The notes below the pieces were generated by a model. That model was given only the letters and a program-made list of their open reading frames with translations. It did not search any database and was not told where the DNA came from. DNA of 64,000 nucleotides from Thauera carbonicopians (GTDB lineage Bacteria; Pseudomonadota; Gammaproteobacteria; Burkholderiales; Rhodocyclaceae), in assembly GCF_025699485.1 (NCBI RefSeq), contig NZ_JANUXN010000015.1, positions 41,333 to 105,332 on the forward strand. The letters are read 5' to 3'. Positions 34,355 to 42,316 of the stretch are shown here, piece after piece (within the stretch, counting starts at the first letter, position 1; each line of letters starts with the position of its first letter). A program made the translations under genes and the position numbers.

Positions 34355-37170
34355 ATTCCGCGACCGGACCGGCGGCGCCTTCCACGGCGCCGGTCGTCCG
34401 CCCACCCGTCGTTCGCCTCGTCGATGTCGAGCACCGCTACGGCGACACGCTCGCCGCCGACCATGTCACGCTCGACATTCCGGCCGGCTGCATGGTCGGC
34501 TTCATCGGCCCCGACGGCGTCGGCAAATCCACCTGGCTGGGCCTGATCGCCGGCGCGCGCCAGATCCAGCAAGGCAAGGTCGAAGTCCTCGGCGGCGACA
34601 TGGCCAGCGCCCGCCACCGCCGCGACGTCTGCCCGCGCATCGCCTACATGCCGCAAGGCCTGGGCAAGAACCTCTACCCGACGCTGTCGGTGTTCGAGAA
34701 CGTCGATTTCTTCGGCCGCCTGTTCGGCCAGTCGCGTGCCGAACGCGAGGAGCGCATCGCCGACCTGCTGGCTTCGACCGGCCTTGCCGAATTCGCCGAC
34801 CGTCCGGCCAACAAGCTGTCCGGCGGCATGAAGCAGAAGCTCGGCCTGTGCTGCGCGCTGATCCACGACCCCGACCTGCTGATCCTCGACGAACCCACCA
34901 CCGGCGTCGATCCGCTGTCGCGCCGCCAGTTCTGGGAACTGATCGATCGCATCCGCGAGCGGCGCCCGGGCATGAGCGTGCTCGTCGCCACCGCCTACAT
35001 GGAAGAAGCCGAACGCTACGACTGGCTGGTCGCGGTCGACGCCGGCCGCGTGCTGGCGACCGGCAGCCCGGCGGAACTGCGTGAACGGACGGGCGCCGAC
35101 ACGCTGGAAGACGCCTTCCTCGCCCTGCTGCCACCCGAACGGCTGGGCGATCACACGCCGCTGACGATTCCGCCGCTCGAAGCCGGCGAGACCGTCATCG
35201 AGGCGCGCAAGCTGCAGATGCGCTTCGGCGACTTCGTCGCGGTCGACGACGTCAACCTGCAGGTACGGCGCGGCGAGATCTTCGGTTTCCTCGGCTCCAA
35301 CGGCTGCGGCAAGTCGACGACGATGAAGATGCTCACCGGCCTGCTGCCGCCCACCCGCGGCGAGGCGCTGCTGCTGGGCGAAGTCCTCGATGCCCACAAC
35401 ATCGACACCCGGCGCCGGGTCGGCTACATGTCGCAGGCGTTCTCGCTGTACGCCGAGCTGTCGGTGCGGCGCAACCTGCAGCTGCACGCTGACCTGTTCC
35501 ATCTGCCGAAGGCCGAAGGCGAAGCCCGCATCACCGAACTGGCGCGCCGCTTCGATCTCGAGCCGGTCATGGACGAAGTGCCCGAGGCGCTGCCGCTGGG
35601 TATCCGCCAGCGCCTGCAACTGGCGGTCGCGGTGCTGCACCGGCCCGACGTGCTGATCCTCGACGAACCGACTTCGGGCGTCGACCCGGTCGCGCGCGAC
35701 CACTTCTGGGAGCTGATCATCGACCTGTCGCGCAAGGACGGCGTGACGATCTTCATCACCACCCACTTCATGAACGAGGCACAGCGCTGCGACCGCATCT
35801 CGCTGATGCACGCCGGCCGCATCCTGGCCAGCGGCGCGCCCGACGAACTGGCTGCGCAGCGCGGCGCCGCCTCGCTGGAAGATGCCTTCGTCGGCTATCT
35901 GGCCGAGGCGAGCGGGGTGAAGCTCGGAGGCTCTGGCGGAGGGGCCGATACAAACGCCCCGGCTGAAACCAACGCCCCGTCTCCCCAGCTTGCTCCGGCG
36001 AATGGAGAGGGAGAACGGGCCGGCAGCACCTCGCACTCGCGCCCGCCCCGCTTCAGCCTCGCCCGCCTGCTCAGCTTCAGCACGCGCGAGGCGACCGAAC
36101 TGCGCCGCGATCCCTTCCGCCTGACACTGGCGCTGCTCGGCACCGTGATCCTGATGCTGGTGATGGGCTACGGCATCACCACCGACGTCGAGGACCTGAG
36201 CTATGCCGTGCTCGATCTCGACCGCAGCACCGCGAGCGAAAGCTATACCCTCAACATCTCCGGCTCGCGCTACTTCCAGGAACAGCCGCCGCTCGAAAGC
36301 CATGCCGACATCGACCGCCGCATGCGCGCCGGCGAACTGGCGATGGCGCTGGAGATTCCGCCCAACTTCGGCCGCGACCTCGCGCGCGGCGCGCGGCCCG
36401 AGATCAGCGTCTGGCTGGACGGCGCGATGCCGATGCGGGCCGAGGTCGCGCGCGGCTACGTCATGGGCGTGCATGCGCAGACGCTGACCGAGGCGATGGC
36501 CAGCGCCGGCATTTCCGCCGCGCCGCTCGCCGACATCGCCGTGCGCTACCGCTACAACCCGGACATGCGCAGCCTGATCGCGATGGTGCCGGCGGTGATC
36601 CCGATGCTGCTGGTCTTCATCCCGGCGATGCTGACCGCGCTCGGCGTGGTGCGCGAGAAGGAATTGGGCTCCATCCTCAACGTCTACACCACGCCGGTCA
36701 CCAAGCTCGAATTCCTGCTCGGCAAGCAACTGCCCTACATCGCGCTGTCGATGTTCAACTGCGTGCTGATGTTCGTGCTCGCGATCACCCTGTTCGACGT
36801 GCCGTTCAAGGGCAGCCTGACGGCCTTCTTCACCGGCGCGCTGCTCTACGTCACCGCCACTACCGGCCTGGGGCTGCTGATGTCGACGCTGACCAACAGC
36901 CAGATCGCGGCGATGGCCGGCACCTCGATCGGCACCCTGCTGCCGGCGATCCAGTTCTCCGGCATGCTCGATCCGGTGTCCTCGCTCGAAGGCGGCGGCG
37001 CGCTGATCGGCGAAATGTATCCGACCACGCACTTCCTCACCATCAGCCGGGGCACCTTCTCGAAGGCGCTCGACTTCGGCGACCTGGGCGGCGCCTTCAT
37101 CCCGCTGCTGATGGCCATTCCGGTGCTGACGCTGCTGTCCGCGCTGTTGCTGAAGAAACAGGCCCGCTGA
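34351..37170 (+). CDS. RbbA/YhiH-like ABC exporter: two ATPase domains fused to permease
   Basis: 939 aa. Two complete ATPases: Walker [11 protein letters not shown] (~residue 53) with [27 protein letters not shown], and [13 protein letters not shown] (~316) with a less canonical [27 protein letters not shown]. The C-terminal ~570-939 is an ABC-2 permease with a large periplasmic loop. This is the architecture of RbbA. The start is GTG at 34351, overlapping the stop of the adaptor gene. Between ATPase 2 and the permease (~530-565) lies a Pro/Gly/Ala-rich linker whose DNA looks like a dispersed repeat, still in frame. Confidence 0.87.
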   Translation: MNSATGPAAPSTAPVVRPPVVRLVDVEHRYGDTLAADHVTLDIPAGCMVGFIGPDGVGKSTWLGLIAGARQIQQGKVEVLGGDMASARHRRDVCPRIAYMPQGLGKNLYPTLSVFENVDFFGRLFGQSRAEREERIADLLASTGLAEFADRPANKLSGGMKQKLGLCCALIHDPDLLILDEPTTGVDPLSRRQFWELIDRIRERRPGMSVLVATAYMEEAERYDWLVAVDAGRVLATGSPAELRERTGADTLEDAFLALLPPERLGDHTPLTIPPLEAGETVIEARKLQMRFGDFVAVDDVNLQVRRGEIFGFLGSNGCGKSTTMKMLTGLLPPTRGEALLLGEVLDAHNIDTRRRVGYMSQAFSLYAELSVRRNLQLHADLFHLPKAEGEARITELARRFDLEPVMDEVPEALPLGIRQRLQLAVAVLHRPDVLILDEPTSGVDPVARDHFWELIIDLSRKDGVTIFITTHFMNEAQRCDRISLMHAGRILASGAPDELAAQRGAASLEDAFVGYLAEASGVKLGGSGGGADTNAPAETNAPSPQLAPANGEGERAGSTSHSRPPRFSLARLLSFSTREATELRRDPFRLTLALLGTVILMLVMGYGITTDVEDLSYAVLDLDRSTASESYTLNISGSRYFQEQPPLESHADIDRRMRAGELAMALEIPPNFGRDLARGARPEISVWLDGAMPMRAEVARGYVMGVHAQTLTEAMASAGISAAPLADIAVRYRYNPDMRSLIAMVPAVIPMLLVFIPAMLTALGVVREKELGSILNVYTTPVTKLEFLLGKQLPYIALSMFNCVLMFVLAITLFDVPFKGSLTAFFTGALLYVTATTGLGLLMSTLTNSQIAAMAGTSIGTLLPAIQFSGMLDPVSSLEGGGALIGEMYPTTHFLTISRGTFSKALDFGDLGGAFIPLLMAIPVLTLLSALLLKKQAR

Positions 37171-37181
37171 AGAGGAAGACC

Positions 37182-38321
37182 ATGGGCACACGCAACGGCA
37201 CCCTGCACAACACCTGGCACCTGGGCATCAAGGAGTTCCACAGCCTGCTCGGCGACTGGCCGATGCTGTTCATGATCGTGTTCATGTTCACCGTGTCGGT
37301 GTATGCCGACGCCACCGCCAAGCCCGAAAGCCTGCACCGGGCCTCGATCGCGGTGGTCGACGAGGACCAGTCGCAGCTGTCCAGCCGCATCATCGCCGCG
37401 CTGCACCCGCCGCAGTTCATCGACCCGGAGCGGATCGAACTGGCGGAGATCGACCCCACGATGGACGCCGGCCGGCACACCTTCGTGCTCGACATTCCGC
37501 CCAACTTCCAGCGCGACGTGCTGGCCGGCCGCTCGCCGGCGCTGCAGCTCAACGTCGATGCCACCCGCCAGAGCCAGGCGCAGACCGGCACCGGCTACAT
37601 CCAGAACATCGTCAACGATGAGATCCGCAGCTTCGTGCAGCGCTACCGCAGCACCGCCGCGCAGCCGGTGCAACTGGTCGAGCGCGCGATGTTCAACCCC
37701 AATCTCAGCGGCGGCTGGTTCGCGGCGGTGACGGCGATCATCAACAACATCACCATGCTCGGCATCCTGCTCACCGGCGCCGCGCTGATCCGCGAACGCG
37801 AGCACGGCACCATCGAGCATCTGCTGGTGATGCCGGTGACGCCCTTCGAGATCATGCTGTCCAAGGTCTGGTCGATGGGCGTGGTCGTGCTGCTGGCCTC
37901 GTCCTTTTCGCTGCAGGTCATGGTCAAGGGCGTGCTGGGCGTCGTCGTGCCCGGCTCGGCGCTGCTGTTCGGCGCGGCCTCGCTGCTCTACCTGTTCGCC
38001 GCCGCCTCGATCGGCATCTTCATGGGCACGCTGGCGCGCAACATGCCGCAGTTCGGCCTCATGACCATCCTCGTGCTGCTGCCGCTGCAGATCCTGTCGG
38101 GTGCGCTGACACCGCGCGAAAGCATGCCCGAGCTGGTGCAGTGGCTGATGTCGCTGACCCCCACCACCCACTTCGTCAGCCTCGCCCAGGGCATCCTGTT
38201 CCGCGGCGCCGGCCTCGACGTGGTGTGGCCCGCCTTCGCCATGGTGGCGCTGATCGGCGGCGTCTTCTTCGCCCTCGCCCTCCATCGCCTGCGCAGCACC
38301 ATCGGCAAGATGCAGAGCTGA
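37182..38321 (+). CDS. ABC-2 type permease (YhhJ-like)
   Basis: 379 aa. N-terminal membrane segment (WPMLFMIVFMFTVSVYADA), periplasmic domain (~50-175), then five hydrophobic segments and the ABC-2 block REREHGTIEHLLVMPVTPFEIMLSKVWSMG. It lies 11 bases after the RbbA-like gene and completes a yhiI-rbbA-yhhJ-like tripartite export operon. The substrate is unknown; relatives export drugs or envelope components. Confidence 0.87.
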   Translation: MGTRNGTLHNTWHLGIKEFHSLLGDWPMLFMIVFMFTVSVYADATAKPESLHRASIAVVDEDQSQLSSRIIAALHPPQFIDPERIELAEIDPTMDAGRHTFVLDIPPNFQRDVLAGRSPALQLNVDATRQSQAQTGTGYIQNIVNDEIRSFVQRYRSTAAQPVQLVERAMFNPNLSGGWFAAVTAIINNITMLGILLTGAALIREREHGTIEHLLVMPVTPFEIMLSKVWSMGVVVLLASSFSLQVMVKGVLGVVVPGSALLFGAASLLYLFAAASIGIFMGTLARNMPQFGLMTILVLLPLQILSGALTPRESMPELVQWLMSLTPTTHFVSLAQGILFRGAGLDVVWPAFAMVALIGGVFFALALHRLRSTIGKMQS

Positions 38322-38399
38322 ACCGGCCGCGCCGCCAGCACTTCAGCGGCCCCCGATTTCCTTCATCGCACTCCTCGCCCGGACCAAAGGACCCGCTCC

Positions 38400-39497
38400 A
38401 TGTCGGCACTTTTCCAGCCCTTCACGCTCAAGGACGCCACCCTCCGCAACCGCATCGCCGTCCCGCCGATGTGCCAGTACATGGCCGTCGACGGCGTCGC
38501 CAACGACTGGCACCGGGTGCACTACCCCGCGCTGGCGCGTGGCGGCGCCGGCCTGGTCGTCGTCGAGGCCACCGCGGTCTCGCCGGAAGGCCGTATCACC
38601 CCCGCCTGCCTCGGCCTGTGGAACGAGGCCCAGGCCGAAGCGCTCGCCCCCATCGCCGCCGCGATCAAGGCCGCCGGCGCCGTGCCCGGCATCCAGATCG
38701 GCCATGCCGGCCGCAAGGCCAGCGCCAACCTGCCGTGGGAAGGCGACGACCACATCGCCGACGGTGATCCGCGCGCGTGGCCGACGATCTCGCCCTCGGC
38801 CGTCGCCTTCGGCGCCAACCTGCCGAAAGTCCCCAGGGCGATGACACCGGAGGACATCGCCCGCGTCCGCACCGACTTCGCCGCCGCGGCCCACCGGGCG
38901 CTCGATGCCGGCTTCGAATGGCTGGAACTGCACTTCGCCCACGGCTACCTGGGCCAGAGCTTCTTCTCGGTACACGCCAACCAGCGCGACGACGCCTACG
39001 GCGGCAGCGCCGAAAACCGCGGCCGCTTCCTGCTCGAGACCCTGGCCGCGGTGCGCGAAGTCTGGCCCGAGAACCGCCCCCTCACCGCCCGCTTCGGCGT
39101 CATCGAATACGACGGCCGCGACGAGGAAACGCTGGCCGAAGCCATCGGCCTCAGCCGCAACTTCAAGCGCGGCGGGCTCGACCTGCTGAGCGTCAGCGTC
39201 GGCTTTTCCACGCCGAAGGCCGGCATCCCCTGGGGCCCCGCCTTCCTCGCCCCGGTCGCCACCCGCGTGCGCGAAGAAACCGCCCTGCCCGTCGCTTCCG
39301 CCTGGGGCTTCGGCACCCCCGAGCTCGCCGAAGCCGCTATCGCCAGGGGCCAGCTCGACCTCGTCATGGTCGGCCGCTCCCACCTCGCCAACCCGCACTG
39401 GCCGATGCATGCCGCCAAGGTACTGAAGGTCGAGCGCCCGACCTGGGTGCTGCCGGCGCCGTATGCGCATTGGCTGGAGCGGTATCGGACCGAGTGA
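38400..39497 (+). CDS. Old yellow enzyme-type NADPH:flavin oxidoreductase (YqjM/NamA-like)
   Basis: 365 aa FMN TIM barrel. Class III OYE marks: LRNRIAVPPMCQYMAVDG at the N-terminus, QIGHAGRKAS near residue 99, HFAHGYLGQSFFS near 180, NQRDDAYGGSAENRGRFLLET and the C-terminal VMVGRSHLANPHWP. The enzyme reduces C=C bonds of unsaturated carbonyls. It stands 78 bases after the exporter operon and may be its own unit. Confidence 0.9.
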   Translation: MSALFQPFTLKDATLRNRIAVPPMCQYMAVDGVANDWHRVHYPALARGGAGLVVVEATAVSPEGRITPACLGLWNEAQAEALAPIAAAIKAAGAVPGIQIGHAGRKASANLPWEGDDHIADGDPRAWPTISPSAVAFGANLPKVPRAMTPEDIARVRTDFAAAAHRALDAGFEWLELHFAHGYLGQSFFSVHANQRDDAYGGSAENRGRFLLETLAAVREVWPENRPLTARFGVIEYDGRDEETLAEAIGLSRNFKRGGLDLLSVSVGFSTPKAGIPWGPAFLAPVATRVREETALPVASAWGFGTPELAEAAIARGQLDLVMVGRSHLANPHWPMHAAKVLKVERPTWVLPAPYAHWLERYRTE

Positions 39498-39576
39498 AGT
39501 CGGAAGGCCTCTACCGCATCAACAATAATTTTCAAGCCAGCGCTGCATCATCGCTTAGCTTGCTTCAAGGTCACCA

Positions 39577-39936
39577 ATGCCGCATCTCACCATCGAATAC
39601 ACGAAAGGCGTACAAGGCGTGAACACCAGCGCCGCCCTCCGGGAGCTGAACGAGGTTCTCGTCGCATCCGGTCATTTCGAAGAGTCGCACATCAAGAGCC
39701 GCGCAGTCCTGATCGAGGATTTCGCGATCGGCACAGCGCTCGAGCCAAGAGGCTTCGTTCACGCAAAGCTGGCCATCCTGAGTGGCCGGACTCCAGAGGT
39801 GAAGGAAGCACTTTCTAGCAGTGTGCTGCAAGCGCTGCAGAAGATCTGCCGATCGCAGGGGCCGCACGTACAGCTCTGCGTGGAGATCATGGACATCGAC
39901 CGCGCTTCGTATTCGAAGGCAGAGCATCGCCCGTAG
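39577..39936 (+). CDS. 5-carboxymethyl-2-hydroxymuconate delta-isomerase family (HpaF/CHMI)
   Basis: 119 aa tautomerase-fold protein starting MPHLTIEYTKG with the N-terminal proline that acts as base in the family; KSRAVLIEDFAIG and FVHAKLAILSGR also match CHMI. CHMI isomerises a homoprotocatechuate meta-cleavage intermediate. No other hpa gene is in the window, so the gene is isolated from its usual pathway. Confidence 0.85.
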   Translation: MPHLTIEYTKGVQGVNTSAALRELNEVLVASGHFEESHIKSRAVLIEDFAIGTALEPRGFVHAKLAILSGRTPEVKEALSSSVLQALQKICRSQGPHVQLCVEIMDIDRASYSKAEHRP

Positions 39937-39981
39937 TTTTCTCATCAGTCAGGCGCAAATGGAAGGAAAAAACGCATAACG

Positions 39982-40349
39982 AAGATCGCCCTCACGGCGT
40001 CGCTCATCTTCCTGTGAGTATCTGCTCACTCAAGCGCCCCCCTATCGTCCAGCCTAAACGCAGTGCATGGACAGGCGCCACGGCGGCAATGCAGGACTGC
40101 GCCGGCGAGGAGCACGCCCGGCAGGACGCCAGACACGATTCGGCATACGAGAAGCTCATGGCCTTGCTCCCTGCCGGGCGGCAGAACGAACTCCGCATGA
40201 TGCAGCGGCTGTGGCTTCAGAACCGCGATGCGAATTGCGGCTTCTACGCAGATCCCGACGGGGGCACGCTCGCCACGCCCGGAGCGGTCCAGTGCGGACT
40301 GGAAATGGCCATGCAACAGGCGAGAGAGCTTGAGTTGCTGGCGCAGTGA
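39982..40349 (+). pseudogene. Decayed LprI-like (DUF1311) lysozyme-inhibitor family gene
   Basis: The C-terminal domain reads AMQDCAGEEHARQDARHDSAYE, then QRLWLQNRDANCGFYADPDGGT and AVQCGLEMAMQQARELELL, clearly DUF1311/LprI. Its frame (GTG at 40014) has no signal peptide. A fitting one, TKIALTASLIFL, lies upstream in another frame after an AAGGA ribosome site, but its start codon would be ATA (about 39979) and it ends in TGA at ~40015. Lost start, nonsense codon and frameshift together point to a pseudogene, unless a short cytoplasmic form is used. Confidence 0.55.
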
Positions 40350-40448
40350 GGCCTGAAAACCTCATCAAAGCTAGACAAGCTCCCGTATTCCCCCCATAGA
40401 GGGCTCCTCTCCACGGACAGAATTGCCAGCAGCACCGCCACCATGGAT

Positions 40449-40468
40449 AATTGAGATCACTTCTCATT
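40449..40468. promoter_or_regulatory. Palindrome upstream of fecI-like gene, possible Fur site
   Basis: AATTGAGA-TCACT-TCTCATT has the same TGAGA/TCTCA arms as the Fur-like sites of the island, with 9 of 15 core matches. It lies 11 bases before the chosen start codon. Confidence 0.4.
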
Positions 40469-40479
40469 CAAATTTATTC

Positions 40480-41070
40480 ATGAGCAACCGCGCCGAATCA
40501 GCAAGCGACCTCGCCGACGCCTTTGCTCACTGGCAGCCAAAGCTGTTGAGGACGCTTTTCCGGCGGCTGGGCAACCGCGACGATGCCGAGGATATCGCCC
40601 AGGAATCCTTCGCCCGACTCGCGGCTGCCAGCAAGACGCTGCCGCTCGACGAACAGGGACCTTACCTGCAGCGGATCGCGCAGAACCTGTCGCACGACCA
40701 GTGGCGCAACAGCCCGGCCCGGCAACAGATCGAAGTCATCGCCTACGACGACTGTGAAATGACGGCAGACGGCATCGCAACCGAGGGCGTCTGCCCCTGC
40801 TCCCGTACCGAGCAGCGCCAGCGCCTCGAACGCCTGCAACAGGCGCTCGACGAACTTCCGGAACGCCAGCGGGAGGCCTTCATACTTCACCGTTTCGACG
40901 GCCTGCCGCAGGACGAGGTCGCCGAGCGCATGGGCATTTCCCGGCGGATGGTGGTCAAGCACCTCGCCCGCGCCTTTGCCTATTGCGAGATCCGCCTCCA
41001 CTATGCCAGCCTGGAACAGATGGAACGCCTGCATCCCGCCACGTCCAGACGTGTGGATGACGACTCATGA
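40480..41070 (+). CDS. FecI-like ECF sigma factor
   Basis: 196 aa. Sigma region 2 (RRLGNRDDAEDIAQESFARLA) and region 4 (ALDELPERQREAFILHRFDGLPQDEVAERMGISRRMVVKHLARAF) are clear. It directs RNA polymerase to the receptor gene when the FecR partner signals substrate binding. Start at ATG 40480 (MSNRAE); a TTG 19 codons upstream is an alternative because no good ribosome site precedes the ATG. It overlaps fecR by ATGA. Confidence 0.87.
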   Translation: MSNRAESASDLADAFAHWQPKLLRTLFRRLGNRDDAEDIAQESFARLAAASKTLPLDEQGPYLQRIAQNLSHDQWRNSPARQQIEVIAYDDCEMTADGIATEGVCPCSRTEQRQRLERLQQALDELPERQREAFILHRFDGLPQDEVAERMGISRRMVVKHLARAFAYCEIRLHYASLEQMERLHPATSRRVDDDS

Positions 41071-42098
41071 CCGCCCCGACCCCGAACGTGGAACTCCACG
41101 AAACCGCTGCCGAGTGGTTCCTGCACCGCCGCGAGGCGTCATGGACATCGGCTGACGAGACGGCGTTCACCGAGTGGCTGGCCGCCGATCCGGCACATCG
41201 GCTGGCTTACGACAAGCTCGCCCGTACCTGGAACGACTTCGACCATGTCCGGCGTCCGGCGCTGGCGGCAGACATCGATGCAAGGACACTCGATGCGCCC
41301 GCCAGCCAACCCGTCAACACGTCCCGCTCATCACCCGGCCCGCGCCGGCACTGGCTCCACAGCCTGTTCGGCGGCCTCCCCGCCCCGGCCATCGCCACTG
41401 CCTGCATCGCGCTGGTGGTGGGCAGCTGGCTCGCCTGGGACAACATCCCACGCTACAGCATCGAACTCGCCACCGCCCACGGCCAGACCGAACAACTCGC
41501 CCTGCCCGACGGCTCCAGCATCGTCCTCAACATGGACAGCCAGATGCAGGTTCGCTACTACCCCCGCCGCCGCGAAGTCCGGCTCGGCCGCGGCGAAGCC
41601 TTCTTCCGCGTCGAAAACGGGCCTGAGCGTCCGTTCATCGTGCGCACCGGCAACAGCGAGGTACGCGTCGTCGGCACCGCTTTCAACGTCCGTGCCGTAC
41701 CGCCCGGGCTGAACGTCAAGGTGCTCGAGGGCGTGGTCGAGGTCCGCATCAACACATCCTCCAAGCAAGCGCCGGTACGGCTTGCCGCACGACAAGGCCT
41801 CCTCTTCGATCAGGCCGGCAGGCGCTACCAGACCACTCCCCTGCTCGCCGAAACCGTCGGCGACTGGCGCGACGGCCAACTGGTCTTCCGCCGCAGCCGC
41901 CTCGCCGAAGTCGCCGAAGAGCTTGGCCACTACCTCGGCCAGCCGATCGAGTTGCGCGGCAAGGACACTGCCGAGCTGCGCGTCTCCGGCTACGCAACCA
42001 CCCGCGCCCCGCAAGCCTTCCTCGAATCCTTGCCCGATCTGCTGCCGGTGCGGGTGCAGCGACAGGACGACGGCAGCTATGTGATCGCCAGGCGCTGA
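41067..42098 (+). CDS. FecR-like anti-sigma/signal transducer
   Basis: 343 aa. N-terminal DUF4880 region (WFLHRREASWTSADETAFTEWLAADPAHRLAYDKLARTW) binds the sigma factor; one membrane segment near residues 106-124 (ATACIALVVGSWLAW); the periplasmic FecR domain (GQTEQLALPDGSSIVLNMDSQ, RGEAFFRVENGPERPFIVRTGNSEVRVVGTAFNVR) and a C-terminal STN-like part contact the receptor's signalling domain. Confidence 0.9.
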   Translation: MTAPTPNVELHETAAEWFLHRREASWTSADETAFTEWLAADPAHRLAYDKLARTWNDFDHVRRPALAADIDARTLDAPASQPVNTSRSSPGPRRHWLHSLFGGLPAPAIATACIALVVGSWLAWDNIPRYSIELATAHGQTEQLALPDGSSIVLNMDSQMQVRYYPRRREVRLGRGEAFFRVENGPERPFIVRTGNSEVRVVGTAFNVRAVPPGLNVKVLEGVVEVRINTSSKQAPVRLAARQGLLFDQAGRRYQTTPLLAETVGDWRDGQLVFRRSRLAEVAEELGHYLGQPIELRGKDTAELRVSGYATTRAPQAFLESLPDLLPVRVQRQDDGSYVIARR

Positions 42099-42112
42099 GC
42101 TGCGGCGAAAAA

Positions 42113-42145
42113 TTTTCACCGACATGGTTCTCATTTCGGTGAAAA
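42113..42145. repeat. Inverted repeat in the fecA leader
   Basis: Perfect 10-bp arms TTTTCACCGA / TCGGTGAAAA around a 13-base loop, 15 bases after the fecR stop. It may be a hairpin attenuating read-through from fecR or a regulator site. The remaining leader up to 42316 shows nothing else recognisable. Confidence 0.6.
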
Positions 42146-42316
42146 CACCGTTCTAGCTATCAGAGCCCGGTTTTTCCCGGCCCAACGGCTGACAGCCACG
42201 TCACGGAAGACTCCCAGACTAGCCACCGGCCGCTTTCGCTGCACGCCCAGTTCGCCTGGCGTGCGTCCGAAGCGCGACGGGGTTCGCGCTTCATCTCGAT
42301 CACGGATGGAGTCGTA

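Noticed and set aside
34144..37191. A 1015-codon minus-strand open frame
   Set aside because: Antisense to the RbbA-like exporter with complete ATPase motifs.
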